Source: Haloquadratum walsbyi J07HQW1 (GTDB lineage Archaea > Halobacteriota > Halobacteria > Halobacteriales > Haloferacaceae). From it: a stretch of DNA of 64,000 nucleotides. Position numbers and translations under genes: made by a program. Positions within the stretch are counted from its first letter, which is position 1, and the number at the start of each line of letters is the position of its first letter. The DNA is taken from positions 1,180,103 through 1,244,102 of the forward strand of contig KE356560.1 in NCBI GenBank assembly GCA_000415965.1, given 5' to 3'. Below are positions 1 through 8,227 of this stretch, in pieces. The notes under the pieces are model-generated. The model ran no database searches, was not told where the DNA came from, and saw nothing but the letters and a program-made list of their open reading frames with translations.

Positions 1-411
1 GAAATCGAAAAACGCTGCGTCGTCTATTCGGTCATGAATTGCACGCGATGCGGATGCTGCGCGCCATGACCACTCTGAAACTGGGATTGGAAAATCAAAA
101 TACTGATACCGGACATCTCCCTGTTCAACGTAATTTGAAACAATCTTAGGTGCAACCTCTAAGGTAAACGTTTGACAATGAGGACATGCGAAATCTTCGA
201 ATGCAGCAACAGTCACGGGGGCATCATCTGGACCGCGAGTTGGTGTTGGAAGCGATGAAACGCGGTCAATAGGACCCACAGTACAATCGAGCGGTCCGGT
301 CGCATCGTTACTTGCATCACCACCGCTAGTATTTCCGCCGAGACATCCTGTTATTGCCCCACCGCCAACAGCGCTGACCATAGCGATGTATCTCCGCCGA
401 GTTGGCTGCAT
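1..411 (-). CDS. DsbA/thioredoxin-fold lipoprotein, C-terminus cut by window edge
   Basis: Probably an exported thiol-disulfide oxidoreductase. Reading leftward from the ATG at 409-411, the protein opens with a twin-arginine stretch (TRRRY), a hydrophobic segment and a lipobox (ITGC, Cys at residue 23), so it should be Tat-exported and lipid-anchored outside the membrane. A Gly/Asp/Thr-rich spacer follows, then a thioredoxin fold with the active-site motif CPHC preceded by FEDFA, as in DsbA/Thioredoxin_4 proteins. 137 codons are visible without a stop; the rest lies beyond position 1. The redox role follows from the family; the substrate is unknown. Confidence 0.85.
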   Translation of the reverse strand, partial: MQPTRRRYIAMVSAVGGGAITGCLGGNTSGGDASNDATGPLDCTVGPIDRVSSLPTPTRGPDDAPVTVAAFEDFACPHCQTFTLEVAPKIVSNYVEQGDVRYQYFDFPIPVSEWSWRAASASRAIHDRIDDAAFFDF

Positions 412-524
412 ACTGATGCATTGCCTCCCAGTTTATTTAGTATCATCTATCCAATCCAGGATACACTACATAAACAGATAGCAGAACCAGTCGATTTTTC
501 ACCGACGCATGTTCTCGATACAAT

Positions 525-743
525 ATGGAGTTTGATGAGGACGACAGCGTGGTGTTACATGACAAACACAGCGAATTCGACGGAAAGACCGGTACAATCA
601 CACAGGTCGTCGAAACAATGTTCGGGGATGCAACATATACTGTCAGTTTTGAGGACGGTCAAGAAGTCGGTATTGCGGCAGACCAACTTGATCCGGTCGA
701 AAGTGAAACAAGCACAGATGATGATAACACTGCGTCTGAGTAA
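525..743 (+). CDS. Small acidic KOW/SH3-like hypothetical protein
   Basis: A 72-residue very acidic protein. The centre (about residues 8-55) alternates short hydrophobic strands with Gly and charged turns (FDGKTGTITQVVETMFG, then YTVSFEDGQEVGIAADQL), the pattern of a small beta-barrel of the KOW/SH3 kind. An Asp/Glu/Thr tail follows. It lies just upstream of, and parallel to, the exosome-linked RNA-binding gene (35 bp gap), so the two may be co-transcribed. Nucleic-acid binding is only suggested by the fold. The ATG at 525 fits the beginning of the conserved-looking part. An overlapping longer frame starting at 421 has non-haloarchaeal composition and was not chosen. Confidence 0.7.
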   Translation: MEFDEDDSVVLHDKHSEFDGKTGTITQVVETMFGDATYTVSFEDGQEVGIAADQLDPVESETSTDDDNTASE

Positions 744-778
744 GCGAGCCTTTTCACCCCTGAGGCTAAAACAGCGAT

Positions 779-1234
779 ATGCCTCAAATACCGTTTCATT
801 ATATTGACTTACGGACATTCTCATATGAAACTGAGGATGAAAAGCGCGTCAATTCTGCACTGAAGACGTTCCTTCCTGAGGACTTCCCTCTCACACGGAC
901 AGAAAGCAGTGGTCATCATGGTGACCGAATTATTGTGTTCTCCACTCGTGTAGAATCAGCCGATGCAATACGGCATGTGCTCATGCAACTTGCACGCTTA
1001 CCCTCCTTTGAGACTCTTCAGTCAGAACTTGATGAACGAGTCACAGAAAACACCGAATTATTTCTTCGATTGGACAAACAGGCTGCATTCCGAGGAATGA
1101 TACGTCGTGGGGAGGGAATTACACTCCGTGCGAAGGTTGAGGCGTATCCAGCAAAAAAGTCTGCTGCGGTAAAGAACGCGGATGAGGCACTAACACAGGC
1201 TGCATCCCTGCTTGCAGCAGATAATTCTGCGTAA
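779..1234 (+). CDS. Archaeal exosome-associated RNA-binding protein (COG1325 type)
   Basis: Matches the archaeal COG1325 family, small proteins predicted to bind RNA and usually encoded near exosome or RNase P genes. The N-terminal signature IPFHYIDLRTFSYETEDE and the central stretch with GHHGDRIIVF are characteristic. The later part (FLRLDKQAAFRGM, then GITLRAKVEAYPAKK) completes a single compact domain of 151 residues, a normal length. Expected to act in the cytoplasm in RNA processing or decay. It follows the small acidic gene in the same direction. The family assignment is good; the exact role is inferred. Confidence 0.85.
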   Translation: MPQIPFHYIDLRTFSYETEDEKRVNSALKTFLPEDFPLTRTESSGHHGDRIIVFSTRVESADAIRHVLMQLARLPSFETLQSELDERVTENTELFLRLDKQAAFRGMIRRGEGITLRAKVEAYPAKKSAAVKNADEALTQAASLLAADNSA

Positions 1235-1439
1235 AAAATATATGCAGTGTCAATTACCTCGCCTAGGTTATCACATATGTGCTTTTTGAAAAGCTTCTAT
1301 TAATCTATGTGCATATGTTTCATCGTTCACCTAGCGAGTTCGCTTTCAGGGAGGATTATATTGTCTTTGTTTTCCCCCATAGATATAGATAGCATCTCTC
1401 TGTTTTCATGTCTCAATATTCCTCATATTCGATATCACA

Positions 1440-2003
1440 CTATTTGATCGAACATCCTTGTGATGGTGTCTCTGTCAGTGGGATTGGCTCATCATTAAGC
1501 ACAGCCTCAACAGCTGTTCGCATTTCATATGCACTCACGGTTTCATCAGGTGACATTGCATCATCAATTCGCGAATGGAATACAAGCTCAAAGTGAGTCT
1601 CATCACCGGAGCGACTCCGATCAAATAAAAACGGATCAGGCGTACACACCGCTCCATAATCATCGGTCACTGTCTGTGACTCATCACGAAGATACGCTGT
1701 ATATCGAATCTCATCAGCGGCAACGCGTTCACGCATTCGGTCAAAGCTATCTTCAGGATACGCTTCGGCATCATTTGGATTGATACCAACAACGGCGAGT
1801 GATGGGTATGTTTCCGTTAGATAATTCAATTCTTCCACTTTCGCCTCGGCATACGGACAGTGATTACAGGTAAAGACGACTAAAAGCGCATCATAACTGC
1901 GTAAATCATCTAATGCGACTGTATCGCCAGCTGCCGCCGGTAACTCAAACTGTGGTGCAGGGTCGCCATGTGATAATTCAGAATCGGATTCAACTAAGAC
2001 CAT
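1440..2003 (-). CDS. Thioredoxin-fold redoxin (AhpC/TSA type)
   Basis: A 187-residue cytoplasmic redoxin without signal peptide. The layout is that of AhpC/TSA-like proteins: PAPQFELPAAAGDTVALDDL at about residues 15-35, a core strand, then TCNHCPYA with Cys46 and Cys49 as the redox pair, and a cis-Pro region near TPDPFLF. This CNHCPYA subtype is common in bacteria and haloarchaea and is generally annotated as a peroxiredoxin-like thiol protein; the substrate is not known. The C-terminus ends GCSIK, carrying a further Cys. It stands alone, convergent with the RNA-binding gene to its left. Confidence 0.82.
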   Translation of the reverse strand: MVLVESDSELSHGDPAPQFELPAAAGDTVALDDLRSYDALLVVFTCNHCPYAEAKVEELNYLTETYPSLAVVGINPNDAEAYPEDSFDRMRERVAADEIRYTAYLRDESQTVTDDYGAVCTPDPFLFDRSRSGDETHFELVFHSRIDDAMSPDETVSAYEMRTAVEAVLNDEPIPLTETPSQGCSIK

Positions 2004-2130
2004 TCTATCGTGTTACACATATATAATCGAACATAAAAACGGTGTTTATTCTACTCGTTTTTGTGCTCGTCAGATGGTGGCAGTGACAAAGTGATTTATT
2101 CTGCTCGAATGAATAGTGCTAGTTGGAACG

Positions 2131-2577
2131 ATGACGAAGCGACGAAACCCCTTCCGCGAACTTGAGCGACTGTTCGAGCAGATGCAAGAGAACGTTGAGG
2201 AGGCAGCAACACAATGGACCGCTGAGCCATCAACAGAGACAGCAACAACAGGCAGTATCCGGGTTGATCTCGAAGATCGTGATACAGAATTCGTCGTGAC
2301 CGCAGAGTTACCGGGATTTGATCGTAAGGATATTGATGTGCAATTAACTGATCAAACGCTTCAGATACAAGCCGATCGGAACACCGAGATGAAATCAAAC
2401 GCTGATAGCGAGTACATTCGACGAGAACGATATCATGCCTCAGTCTCACGCTCAATCCGGCTTCCAGAGAGTGTCGATTCCGATGGAGTCACTGCGAAGT
2501 ATACCAATGGTATATTGACCATCGAAATGCCCAAGCGTGACCCAGAAACTGGCGGAACACAGATTGAGGTTGAATAA
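2131..2577 (+). CDS. Hsp20/alpha-crystallin small heat-shock protein
   Basis: An ATP-independent holdase that binds unfolding proteins in the cytoplasm. The N-terminal arm (MTKRRNPFRELERLFEQM) is typical of haloarchaeal Hsp20 proteins. The alpha-crystallin domain spans about residues 45-135, with VTAELPGFDRKDIDVQL and the late motif AKYTNGILTIEMPK (the GxLxI-like element). The start at 2131 was preferred over an in-frame ATG at 2116 because the family begins at the TKRRNPF stretch. 148 residues is normal length. A T/A-rich element (gatttattc, near 2091-2099) lies about 30-40 bp upstream and could be the TATA box. Confidence 0.9.
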   Translation: MTKRRNPFRELERLFEQMQENVEEAATQWTAEPSTETATTGSIRVDLEDRDTEFVVTAELPGFDRKDIDVQLTDQTLQIQADRNTEMKSNADSEYIRRERYHASVSRSIRLPESVDSDGVTAKYTNGILTIEMPKRDPETGGTQIEVE

Positions 2578-2608
2578 TTCGAGGTACTCCGGCTCTACAA
2601 CATCGCGA

Positions 2609-2663
2609 ATCTACAGGCGAAACAGAGCAAGTGTCTCAGGGCTTGTCCCCGAAGCACTTCACT
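2609..2663 (+). repeat. IS200/IS605 (TnpB-type) right-end-like hairpin, copy 1, degenerate
   Basis: One of six related sites in the window. It has the shared lead atctacaggcgaaa, then a spacer, then a CTCAGGG/CCCCGA stem around CTTG, and ends in CACTTCAC. Stem pairing is imperfect here. Better copies lie at 22395-22450 and 34535-34589. It lies just after hsp20 and about 40 bp before the palindrome-bounded element at 2703. Confidence 0.6.
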
Positions 2664-2702
2664 AATCGAATGTAGCGCTCGTAACTCAGCTATCTGATAG
2701 TA

Positions 2703-3280
2703 TTGACATCCTCCTCCGCGTAACCGCAGAGGAATCCTGAGCGTGAGCGGGAGCGGGAGCGGTAAGCGGTGGAGATTGCAGGGTTGCAGTTCCACCGAAC
2801 CCCAGTGCGGTTCACGGACTGTCGCGAGTCGAGTGAAGTAGGACTGCTGGTGCCGAGAGTGCCACATCTCAGTCTCAGCCCCAGCCCCCGCTCCCGCCCC
2901 CGGGACTCCTATCATCGGTCATGTTCGGACTCCCAACGTTGTTTTTGCCCTGGGGCGTCCGGCAGACTTCGGTGGACTCGGAATTACTTTGTGTGCTGTT
3001 TTCAAGCAGTTGGGCACTGCAACTGCAACTGCATCGACTCATTATATGAACCGACCGTTCACCTGAGTGGTTGATTATTGTCTCATTGCTTGGGGCGGGC
3101 AGGCCGCCATCGTCGGACTGGAGGAGAATCGCTCGGTTCCCAGCCTGATTCCTACCTATATGTAGAACTGCCTGTCAATTTAACTGACGGATTGTCAAGT
3201 CTCAGAGCGGCTCTCGTAGCGGAGATTGACTCCAAATTGTCAGATTCATCCTGCGGTTGAACCCGCAGGGATTCTCCTTG
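2703..3280 (+). mobile_element. Palindrome-bounded non-coding element (PATE-like MITE)
   Basis: A roughly 580-bp non-coding block with related palindromic ends. The left end begins TTGACATCCTCCTCC, followed by CGCGTAACCGCAGAGGAATCC. The right end is a hairpin at 3250-3269 (CCTGCGG, loop, CCGCAGG) followed by GATTCTCC. The interior holds simple GC-rich purine/pyrimidine tracts (near 2750 and 2880) and no credible gene. The architecture fits the palindrome-associated transposable elements described in Haloquadratum, thought to be mobilised by IS200/IS605 transposases. A second element with the same kind of ends is at 15791-16284. Exact boundaries are estimates. Confidence 0.55.
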
Positions 3281-3833
3281 ATTCTGTATAATAACGTCAT
3301 CGGGTATTGCACCGATAATAAACATCTTTTCAATTCGACTAGCACCTCTTGACGCTGTGGAGAGTATCAGCGAACCGTACACTTCCAGAATTTTCTATCT
3401 GTTGATACATCTCAAACGTAATTGATCGTATATATTGCTTACTCCCGTGTCAGCAGTCAGTGAGATGCAAACAGACGATATTCCATTTGCGCTGCATCCC
3501 GTCATGCTCATTCACCACTTACACGGTTCGTTTTTGAAGACGACGGACACCTACTAGTCGGTGGTAATATGACCGGTGTTTCTCTCCGAACCTACACGCA
3601 GACTGATTTCACCTGGAGGGCCTGTATGCGCGTTCCACTTCAGAGACAGAAATCACAGTCCCAACGACTGTGAGTCAAGCCGGACAGCTGCTCTCATTTC
3701 TACTGATGTTAGTGTATCTCATCCACAGAGCACCCCCCACTGGTTGCGCTCATCGACGGTCTCTCTCAAAGACGCATAATCTTCCACAATCGATATGAGC
3801 AAACCATTTCAAGGCGGCACTCTTCGCACCTGT
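3281..3833. other. Intergenic tract before the Lrp gene, with one dispersed repeat
   Basis: No gene is supported between the palindromic element and the Lrp start. It contains the first copy of the dispersed ~120-bp hairpin repeat (3556-3674). The remainder has no recognisable structure. The end of the tract should hold the Lrp/aminotransferase promoter. Confidence 0.5.
3556..3674 (+). repeat. Dispersed ~120-bp hairpin repeat, copy L1
   Basis: Begins AGTCGGTGGTAATATGA, then a TCTCCGAACC block, CGCAGACTGATTTCAC, and the hairpin region GGAGGGCCTGTATGCGCGTTCC, ending near CCAACGACTG. Five relatives occur at 24432, 38286, 39002, 59458 (minus strand) and 63416. Copy L6 lies just upstream of a tnpB reading frame, suggesting that this repeat is a left terminus of a TnpB-type element. 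The stem is weaker here than in L2 or L4. Confidence 0.65.
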
Positions 3834-4322
3834 ATGGCAACGAAGCGGGAACTGGTCGATCTGTTGCTGAACGATGCTCGACAGAGCGCAGATGATATTG
3901 CACGTCAACTTGGTGTTGACGCAACGACAGTCGATGCGCTTGTCGACGAGTTAGAAGCCGAGGGCGCTGTCCGTGGGTATCAGGCGGTTGTTGACTGGGA
4001 TCGTCTTGACACAGATCATGTTCGTGCAGAGGTCGAATTAAACGTCGAACTTGACCGCGAGACAGGATATCAAAAGGTCGCACGTCGAATCGCCAAATTC
4101 TCTGAGGTAAGTTCACTTCGACTTGTCTCAGGAAGCTATGATCTTGCTGTCGAAGTTGAGGGAGAGTCGATGCATGATATCTCTACGTTTGTCTCCGAGC
4201 AAATTGCACCAATTCCGGAAGTAACACAAACTGTAACACACTTCGTGATGACAACATACAAAGAACGTGGCATTTATTTCGAGAATAATGATGAGGATGA
4301 TAGGCTTGCTGTGTCACCATGA
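3834..4322 (+). CDS. Lrp/AsnC-family transcriptional regulator
   Basis: A DNA-binding regulator. Residues about 1-50 form a winged helix-turn-helix (ARQSADDIARQLGVDATTVDALVDELE) and residues 70-150 the RAM/ligand-binding domain, with GSYDLAVEVEG. The start at 3834 (MATKRELVDLL) matches where Lrp proteins normally begin; an in-frame ATG at 3795 would add 13 unusual residues. Its stop overlaps the ATG of the aminotransferase by 4 bp (ATGA), so the two are translationally coupled. In haloarchaea this pair commonly travels together, and the regulator may sense an amino acid linked to that enzyme. Ligand not identifiable from sequence. Confidence 0.92.
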   Translation: MATKRELVDLLLNDARQSADDIARQLGVDATTVDALVDELEAEGAVRGYQAVVDWDRLDTDHVRAEVELNVELDRETGYQKVARRIAKFSEVSSLRLVSGSYDLAVEVEGESMHDISTFVSEQIAPIPEVTQTVTHFVMTTYKERGIYFENNDEDDRLAVSP

Positions 4323-5596
4323 CTGATCGGCAAGGTCATTCAGCATCATCGATCGAATCAGAGCAGGGCGACGGCGACATCAATGCCACCAATCACGCGA
4401 GTGACAATACACACCGTCTATCGCAACGAGCAAAACAGACGCCGCCATCTGGTATTCGGCGATTTTTTGAATTGGCAGATGAGATGGACGATATCATTTC
4501 ATTAGGTGTTGGTGAGCCGGACTTCTCCGCACCATGGGCGGCCCGGTCGGCAGCAATTGATGCACTTGAGCGCGGAAAAACGTCGTATACCGCCAATCGA
4601 GGGCGAAGTGATCTCCGAGCAAATATTTCTGATCATGTCAAACAATATGATCTTGAGTATGATCCTGATTCGGAGATTCTTGTTACTGCTGGTGCGAGTG
4701 AGGCAGTTGACCTTGCAATGCGAGCGCTTGTTGATCCAGATGAGATTGTTGCTGTCCCGAAACCGTCGTATATTTCATATGCACCATCTGTGACGTTTGC
4801 TGGCGGTGAGGTTCGGTCTGTCCCAACGCGTGCGGAGACCGATTTTGTCCTTACATATGAGGATCTTGTTGCTGCGAATGCATCAGAGGCGTCAGCACTC
4901 GTTCTTTGCTATCCAAATAATCCCACTGGCGCGGTCATGACACGAGAGGAACTTGCTGATGTTGCGGCCTTTGTTCGTGAGCATGATCTATTTGTACTCT
5001 CAGATGAGATTTATTCTGCGCTTCGATATGATGATGAGCACGTCTCAATTGCAACGCTCCCGGACATGCGCGAGCGAACTCTCGTATTCAATGGGTTCTC
5101 GAAAGCATATGCAATGACGGGAATGCGGTTAGGGTATGCACTCGGTCCACAGGATGTTATTGATGCGATGAACCGCATTCATCAGTACACAATGCTTTCT
5201 GCACCGACAACTGCGCAGGCAGCAGCGATGGAAGCAATCAATTCATGTGAGCCAGCCGTCGAGAAAATGCGTCAGGCGTTTGACCGTCGCCGTCGATTTG
5301 TCATCTCGCGGTTTAACGAACTTGGGATGGACTGTTTTGAAGCACAGGGCGCATTCTATGTCTTTCCAAAATGCCCACCGGGGTGGGAAGATGACGAGGA
5401 GTTTGCAGAAGCACTTATTCATGAAGAACGGGTTGCACTCGTTCCCGGACGCGTCTTTGGAGACGGTGGTGAGGGTCATCTGCGAGTCTCATATGCCTCT
5501 GGGATGGATGATCTAAAAACTGCACTCACTCGAATCGAGTCGTTTCTTGAATCTCATCCGACTTCATCGTCACTTGAGATAGCCGATACAGCCTGA
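4319..5596 (+). CDS. PLP-dependent class I/II aminotransferase
   Basis: A fold-type I aminotransferase transferring an amino group between an amino acid and a 2-oxo acid in the cytoplasm. Visible landmarks are GVGEPDFSAPW (~63-73), TAGASEAVDLAM, CYPNNPTGAV (~197-206), LSDEIYSALRY (~227-237) and the Schiff-base lysine in NGFSKAYAMTGMRLGY (Lys262). The first ~35 residues are a Ser/Asp/His-rich extension absent from typical family members. It is coupled to the upstream Lrp-family gene by an ATGA overlap. Substrate could be aspartate or a related amino acid; the sequence alone does not decide. Confidence 0.9.
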   Translation: MTDRQGHSASSIESEQGDGDINATNHASDNTHRLSQRAKQTPPSGIRRFFELADEMDDIISLGVGEPDFSAPWAARSAAIDALERGKTSYTANRGRSDLRANISDHVKQYDLEYDPDSEILVTAGASEAVDLAMRALVDPDEIVAVPKPSYISYAPSVTFAGGEVRSVPTRAETDFVLTYEDLVAANASEASALVLCYPNNPTGAVMTREELADVAAFVREHDLFVLSDEIYSALRYDDEHVSIATLPDMRERTLVFNGFSKAYAMTGMRLGYALGPQDVIDAMNRIHQYTMLSAPTTAQAAAMEAINSCEPAVEKMRQAFDRRRRFVISRFNELGMDCFEAQGAFYVFPKCPPGWEDDEEFAEALIHEERVALVPGRVFGDGGEGHLRVSYASGMDDLKTALTRIESFLESHPTSSSLEIADTA

Positions 5597-6065
5597 TAAT
5601 ATTCATATTATAGCTGAGGGGATGAGATGTTTTTCGAGTCCTCGGTCATACTCATATTCGAGACATAATTACACCTACAGCACCCTGGTTCGACGTCAGC
5701 TTCCCTCACTCCCGGACATACTGCGTATTATTCATCTGTTATTCAAATCTGAGTTAGTTCCAAATATTAATATGAACAGATGTTACTACTTCTGTAACTC
5801 TTCGCATCGAATATAAATCCCCAGCGTATTCGCTTATTTATGAGAGTGTGGGTACTAATAGCCAACTCAGACCGGTTGCGGTCATGATTAATCGTAACGT
5901 CCCCGATAGTACCAATCAACTGTCTACCGATGTCGACATAACAGCAATACAGGTCATCGTTCATACATCATCCAGTTTATACATGAGTTGTTACTGTCAA
6001 AGACACCATCAGCTTGATTCTATCGTCACCAGATCTGAATCGCTCTGTGCATGCCGAGGGAGAAA
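5597..6065. other. Intergenic, AT-rich, no gene seen
   Basis: About 470 bp between the aminotransferase and the CARDB-protein gene. Short open frames here have non-haloarchaeal composition and no conserved motif. The tract should contain the aminotransferase terminator and the promoter of the downstream three-gene operon; no repeat was recognised. Confidence 0.5.
6056..6063 (+). promoter_or_regulatory. Shine-Dalgarno-like GAGGGAGA deciding the CARDB protein start
   Basis: GAGGGAGA lies just ahead of the ATG at 6066, while the in-frame ATG at 6051 has no comparable element. This favours 6066 as the start, which also places the signal peptide right at the N-terminus. Spacing is slightly short. 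Confidence 0.5.
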
Positions 6066-7568
6066 ATGAACCGCCGGCAAGCACGCAATTTAATCCTCCT
6101 AACAGTGGTAATTATCATCGTCACCGCAGGGTTCATACCTCTTGTCACCGCTCAACAGTCGGATGTGACGATTGGCTCTATTAATGTGACACCGACGAAC
6201 CCCTCCCCGGGTGATGTCGTGATCATCGATGCGGAGCTTCGAAATTCCGAAACGAGCTCCGGAAGTGTGAAAATATCCCAGGTAAGTATCGATGGTCCAT
6301 CTATCGATGAGAATGCCGATGATATTGGAAAGCTTGGACCAGGGACATCGGTTACAGTGCCGTTTTCTGTTGTCTTCGATGAGCCAGGCCAAAAGAAACT
6401 CACGGTTACAATGTATGGACAAGAGGATTCCGGCAGTGTGTTTTCCATTCAGAAGCCAGTGTATATTTCTGTTGAGCGTGATAGCACGCTTTTATCATCA
6501 GCAACTGACACTGTCGCCGCTGGGGGGCTTGCACCAATCAATATTACTGTTGCAAACGGTGATGATGAAGCAATTACCGGCGTCCAACTCACAGTCGATG
6601 ATCCGCGGATTGAACAACCACAGCGGACACGTGGATCAATTGCATCCGGCAGCGAGCAGACGTTTCAGTATGACGCGTATTTTGAATCGCCCGGGCGTCA
6701 CTCGCTGACCGGGACAGTCATTTATCAAACGAGCAATGGAGTCACACATCGAACGACTGAGACAATCCCAGTTACCGTTGAGCGTCCGCGCGTCAATGTT
6801 GATCTCTCTGTAAGCACCAACGCGAATCAATCAGGTGCAACAGTAGTCGAACTCACTAACTTTGGAAATACATATCTGAGTGATATTACAGTGAACGCAG
6901 CAGCGAATGGAGACGTTATCGCTCGAAAGCTGCTCTCAAATCTACAAGCCGAGACGAGCCGGTCTCTCACGTTTGCGCCTGAAAGCGGCGTCAATGGACC
7001 ATTGGAGTTCACAGCAAGATATGAAGCTGCTGGTGAAACACACTCAGTGTCTACAACGACTGATCAGGCACTTGGGGAGATCCGACTGACAAGTGTTGAA
7101 ACAACACAGGGTGGCACAGCAGTGACAATCACCGGAGATGCGGCAAATCTTGGTCGGACAAATGCTGATGGAGTCTTACTCAGTATTGCTGACACTCGTT
7201 CAACAACTCCTGTCTCACCATCAGGTGAATATTTTATTGGCGAAGTAGAAGCAAGTGAATTTGCAACATTCGAACTTACCGCATCGGTACAGCCAGGCGT
7301 TGAGACAGTCCCTGTCACCGTTGGCTATGTCGTTGAAGGAAACCGCATTCAGCAAACGCAGCAAATTCCACTATCCACAGAAATACTGAATGCATCAACT
7401 GGAACACAAGATGCTGCAGCAGTCGCTCAACCATCCAATGGCGAGCGCGGTGACCGTGCCGGTAGTGGTGGACTGCTCAGCACTCTCCCGATTCTTCCGA
7501 TTGGTGCTGTTGTTGTGGTGCTTGTCATAACAGTAGCTGCCTATCGCTGGCGTCGTGTCACACAATGA
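6066..7568 (+). CDS. Secreted CARDB-type (COG1361) protein with C-terminal membrane anchor
   Basis: A surface protein of 500 residues. The N-terminus (MNRRQARNLILLTVVIIIVT, ending VTAQ) is a Sec signal peptide. The body is a series of beta-sandwich repeats of the CARDB/COG1361 kind; each repeat shows an NxTPTNPSPGD-like opening and a GxxVTVPFSV-like strand. The C-terminus has a Gly/Ser linker, one membrane helix (LPILPIGAVVVVLVITVAAY) and a basic tail. Its stop overlaps the start of the ABC ATPase gene, so it is part of that operon. In MacAB-type bacterial systems the partner at this place is a membrane-fusion protein; here a CARDB protein occupies it. Substrate unknown. Confidence 0.88.
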   Translation: MNRRQARNLILLTVVIIIVTAGFIPLVTAQQSDVTIGSINVTPTNPSPGDVVIIDAELRNSETSSGSVKISQVSIDGPSIDENADDIGKLGPGTSVTVPFSVVFDEPGQKKLTVTMYGQEDSGSVFSIQKPVYISVERDSTLLSSATDTVAAGGLAPINITVANGDDEAITGVQLTVDDPRIEQPQRTRGSIASGSEQTFQYDAYFESPGRHSLTGTVIYQTSNGVTHRTTETIPVTVERPRVNVDLSVSTNANQSGATVVELTNFGNTYLSDITVNAAANGDVIARKLLSNLQAETSRSLTFAPESGVNGPLEFTARYEAAGETHSVSTTTDQALGEIRLTSVETTQGGTAVTITGDAANLGRTNADGVLLSIADTRSTTPVSPSGEYFIGEVEASEFATFELTASVQPGVETVPVTVGYVVEGNRIQQTQQIPLSTEILNASTGTQDAAAVAQPSNGERGDRAGSGGLLSTLPILPIGAVVVVLVITVAAYRWRRVTQ

Positions 7569-8227
7569 GTGTTATTGAGCTTCATAATGTGCTTAAACGG
7601 TATCAAAGTGGTGAACAGACCGTTGAAGCGCTCAAAGGAATCGATTTCCACGCCGACCGCGGACAGATGGTTACCGTTATTGGACCGTCTGGTTCTGGCA
7701 AAAGTACAATGCTCAATATGATTGGACTTCTTGATACGCCAACGCGCGGAACTGTCTTTCTCGATGATAACGATGTAACAGATTATACCGAAGACGAACT
7801 GACAGAAGAACGCCGGTCGGGAATCGGATTTGTGTTTCAGAGTTTCTATTTGTTGCCGATGCTCACTGCGACTGAGAACGTAGAGTTACCCTCAATGTGG
7901 GATACATCCGTTGATCGTCGCGACCGTGCTGTCGAATTACTTGAGCGCGTCGGACTCGGCGATCGAGTTGAACACACACCAAATCAGCTCTCGGGTGGGC
8001 AGCGACAGCGTGTTGCAATCGCTCGTGCACTCATTAACAGCCCCGAAATTCTGCTTGCGGATGAGCCGACAGGAAATCTCGATCAGGATACTGGTCAAAC
8101 AATTCTTGAAGAGATCACGCGACTCAAAAATGAAGAAAATATTGCGATTGTCGCTGTGACTCACGATGAACAACTTGTTGAGTATGCTGACCGTGTTGTT
8201 CGACTCGTCGACGGGAGCGTGCAGTGA
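7565..8227 (+). CDS. ABC transporter ATP-binding protein (MacB/LolD type)
   Basis: The ATPase subunit of a MacB/LolD-type ABC system. Walker A is GPSGSGKST (about residues 39-47), the signature is [13 protein letters not shown], Walker B is [12 protein letters not shown], and the switch His is in VAVTHDEQ. The subfamily is indicated by ALKGIDF near the start, [21 protein letters not shown] after the Q-loop, and a length of 220 residues. It overlaps the upstream CARDB gene by 4 bp and the downstream permease by 4 bp, a tight three-gene operon. It should drive the FtsX-fold permease encoded next; such systems work by mechanotransmission at the membrane rather than classical import. Confidence 0.94.
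   Translation: MSVIELHNVLKRYQSGEQTVEALKGIDFHADRGQMVTVIGPSGSGKSTMLNMIGLLDTPTRGTVFLDDNDVTDYTEDELTEERRSGIGFVFQSFYLLPMLTATENVELPSMWDTSVDRRDRAVELLERVGLGDRVEHTPNQLSGGQRQRVAIARALINSPEILLADEPTGNLDQDTGQTILEEITRLKNEENIAIVAVTHDEQLVEYADRVVRLVDGSVQ

Noticed and set aside
421-807. 128-codon open frame overlapping the small acidic gene
   Set aside because: The frame overlapping at 525-743 encodes an acidic, well-patterned protein, while this one is rich in Ser, Arg and Gln with no fold pattern.
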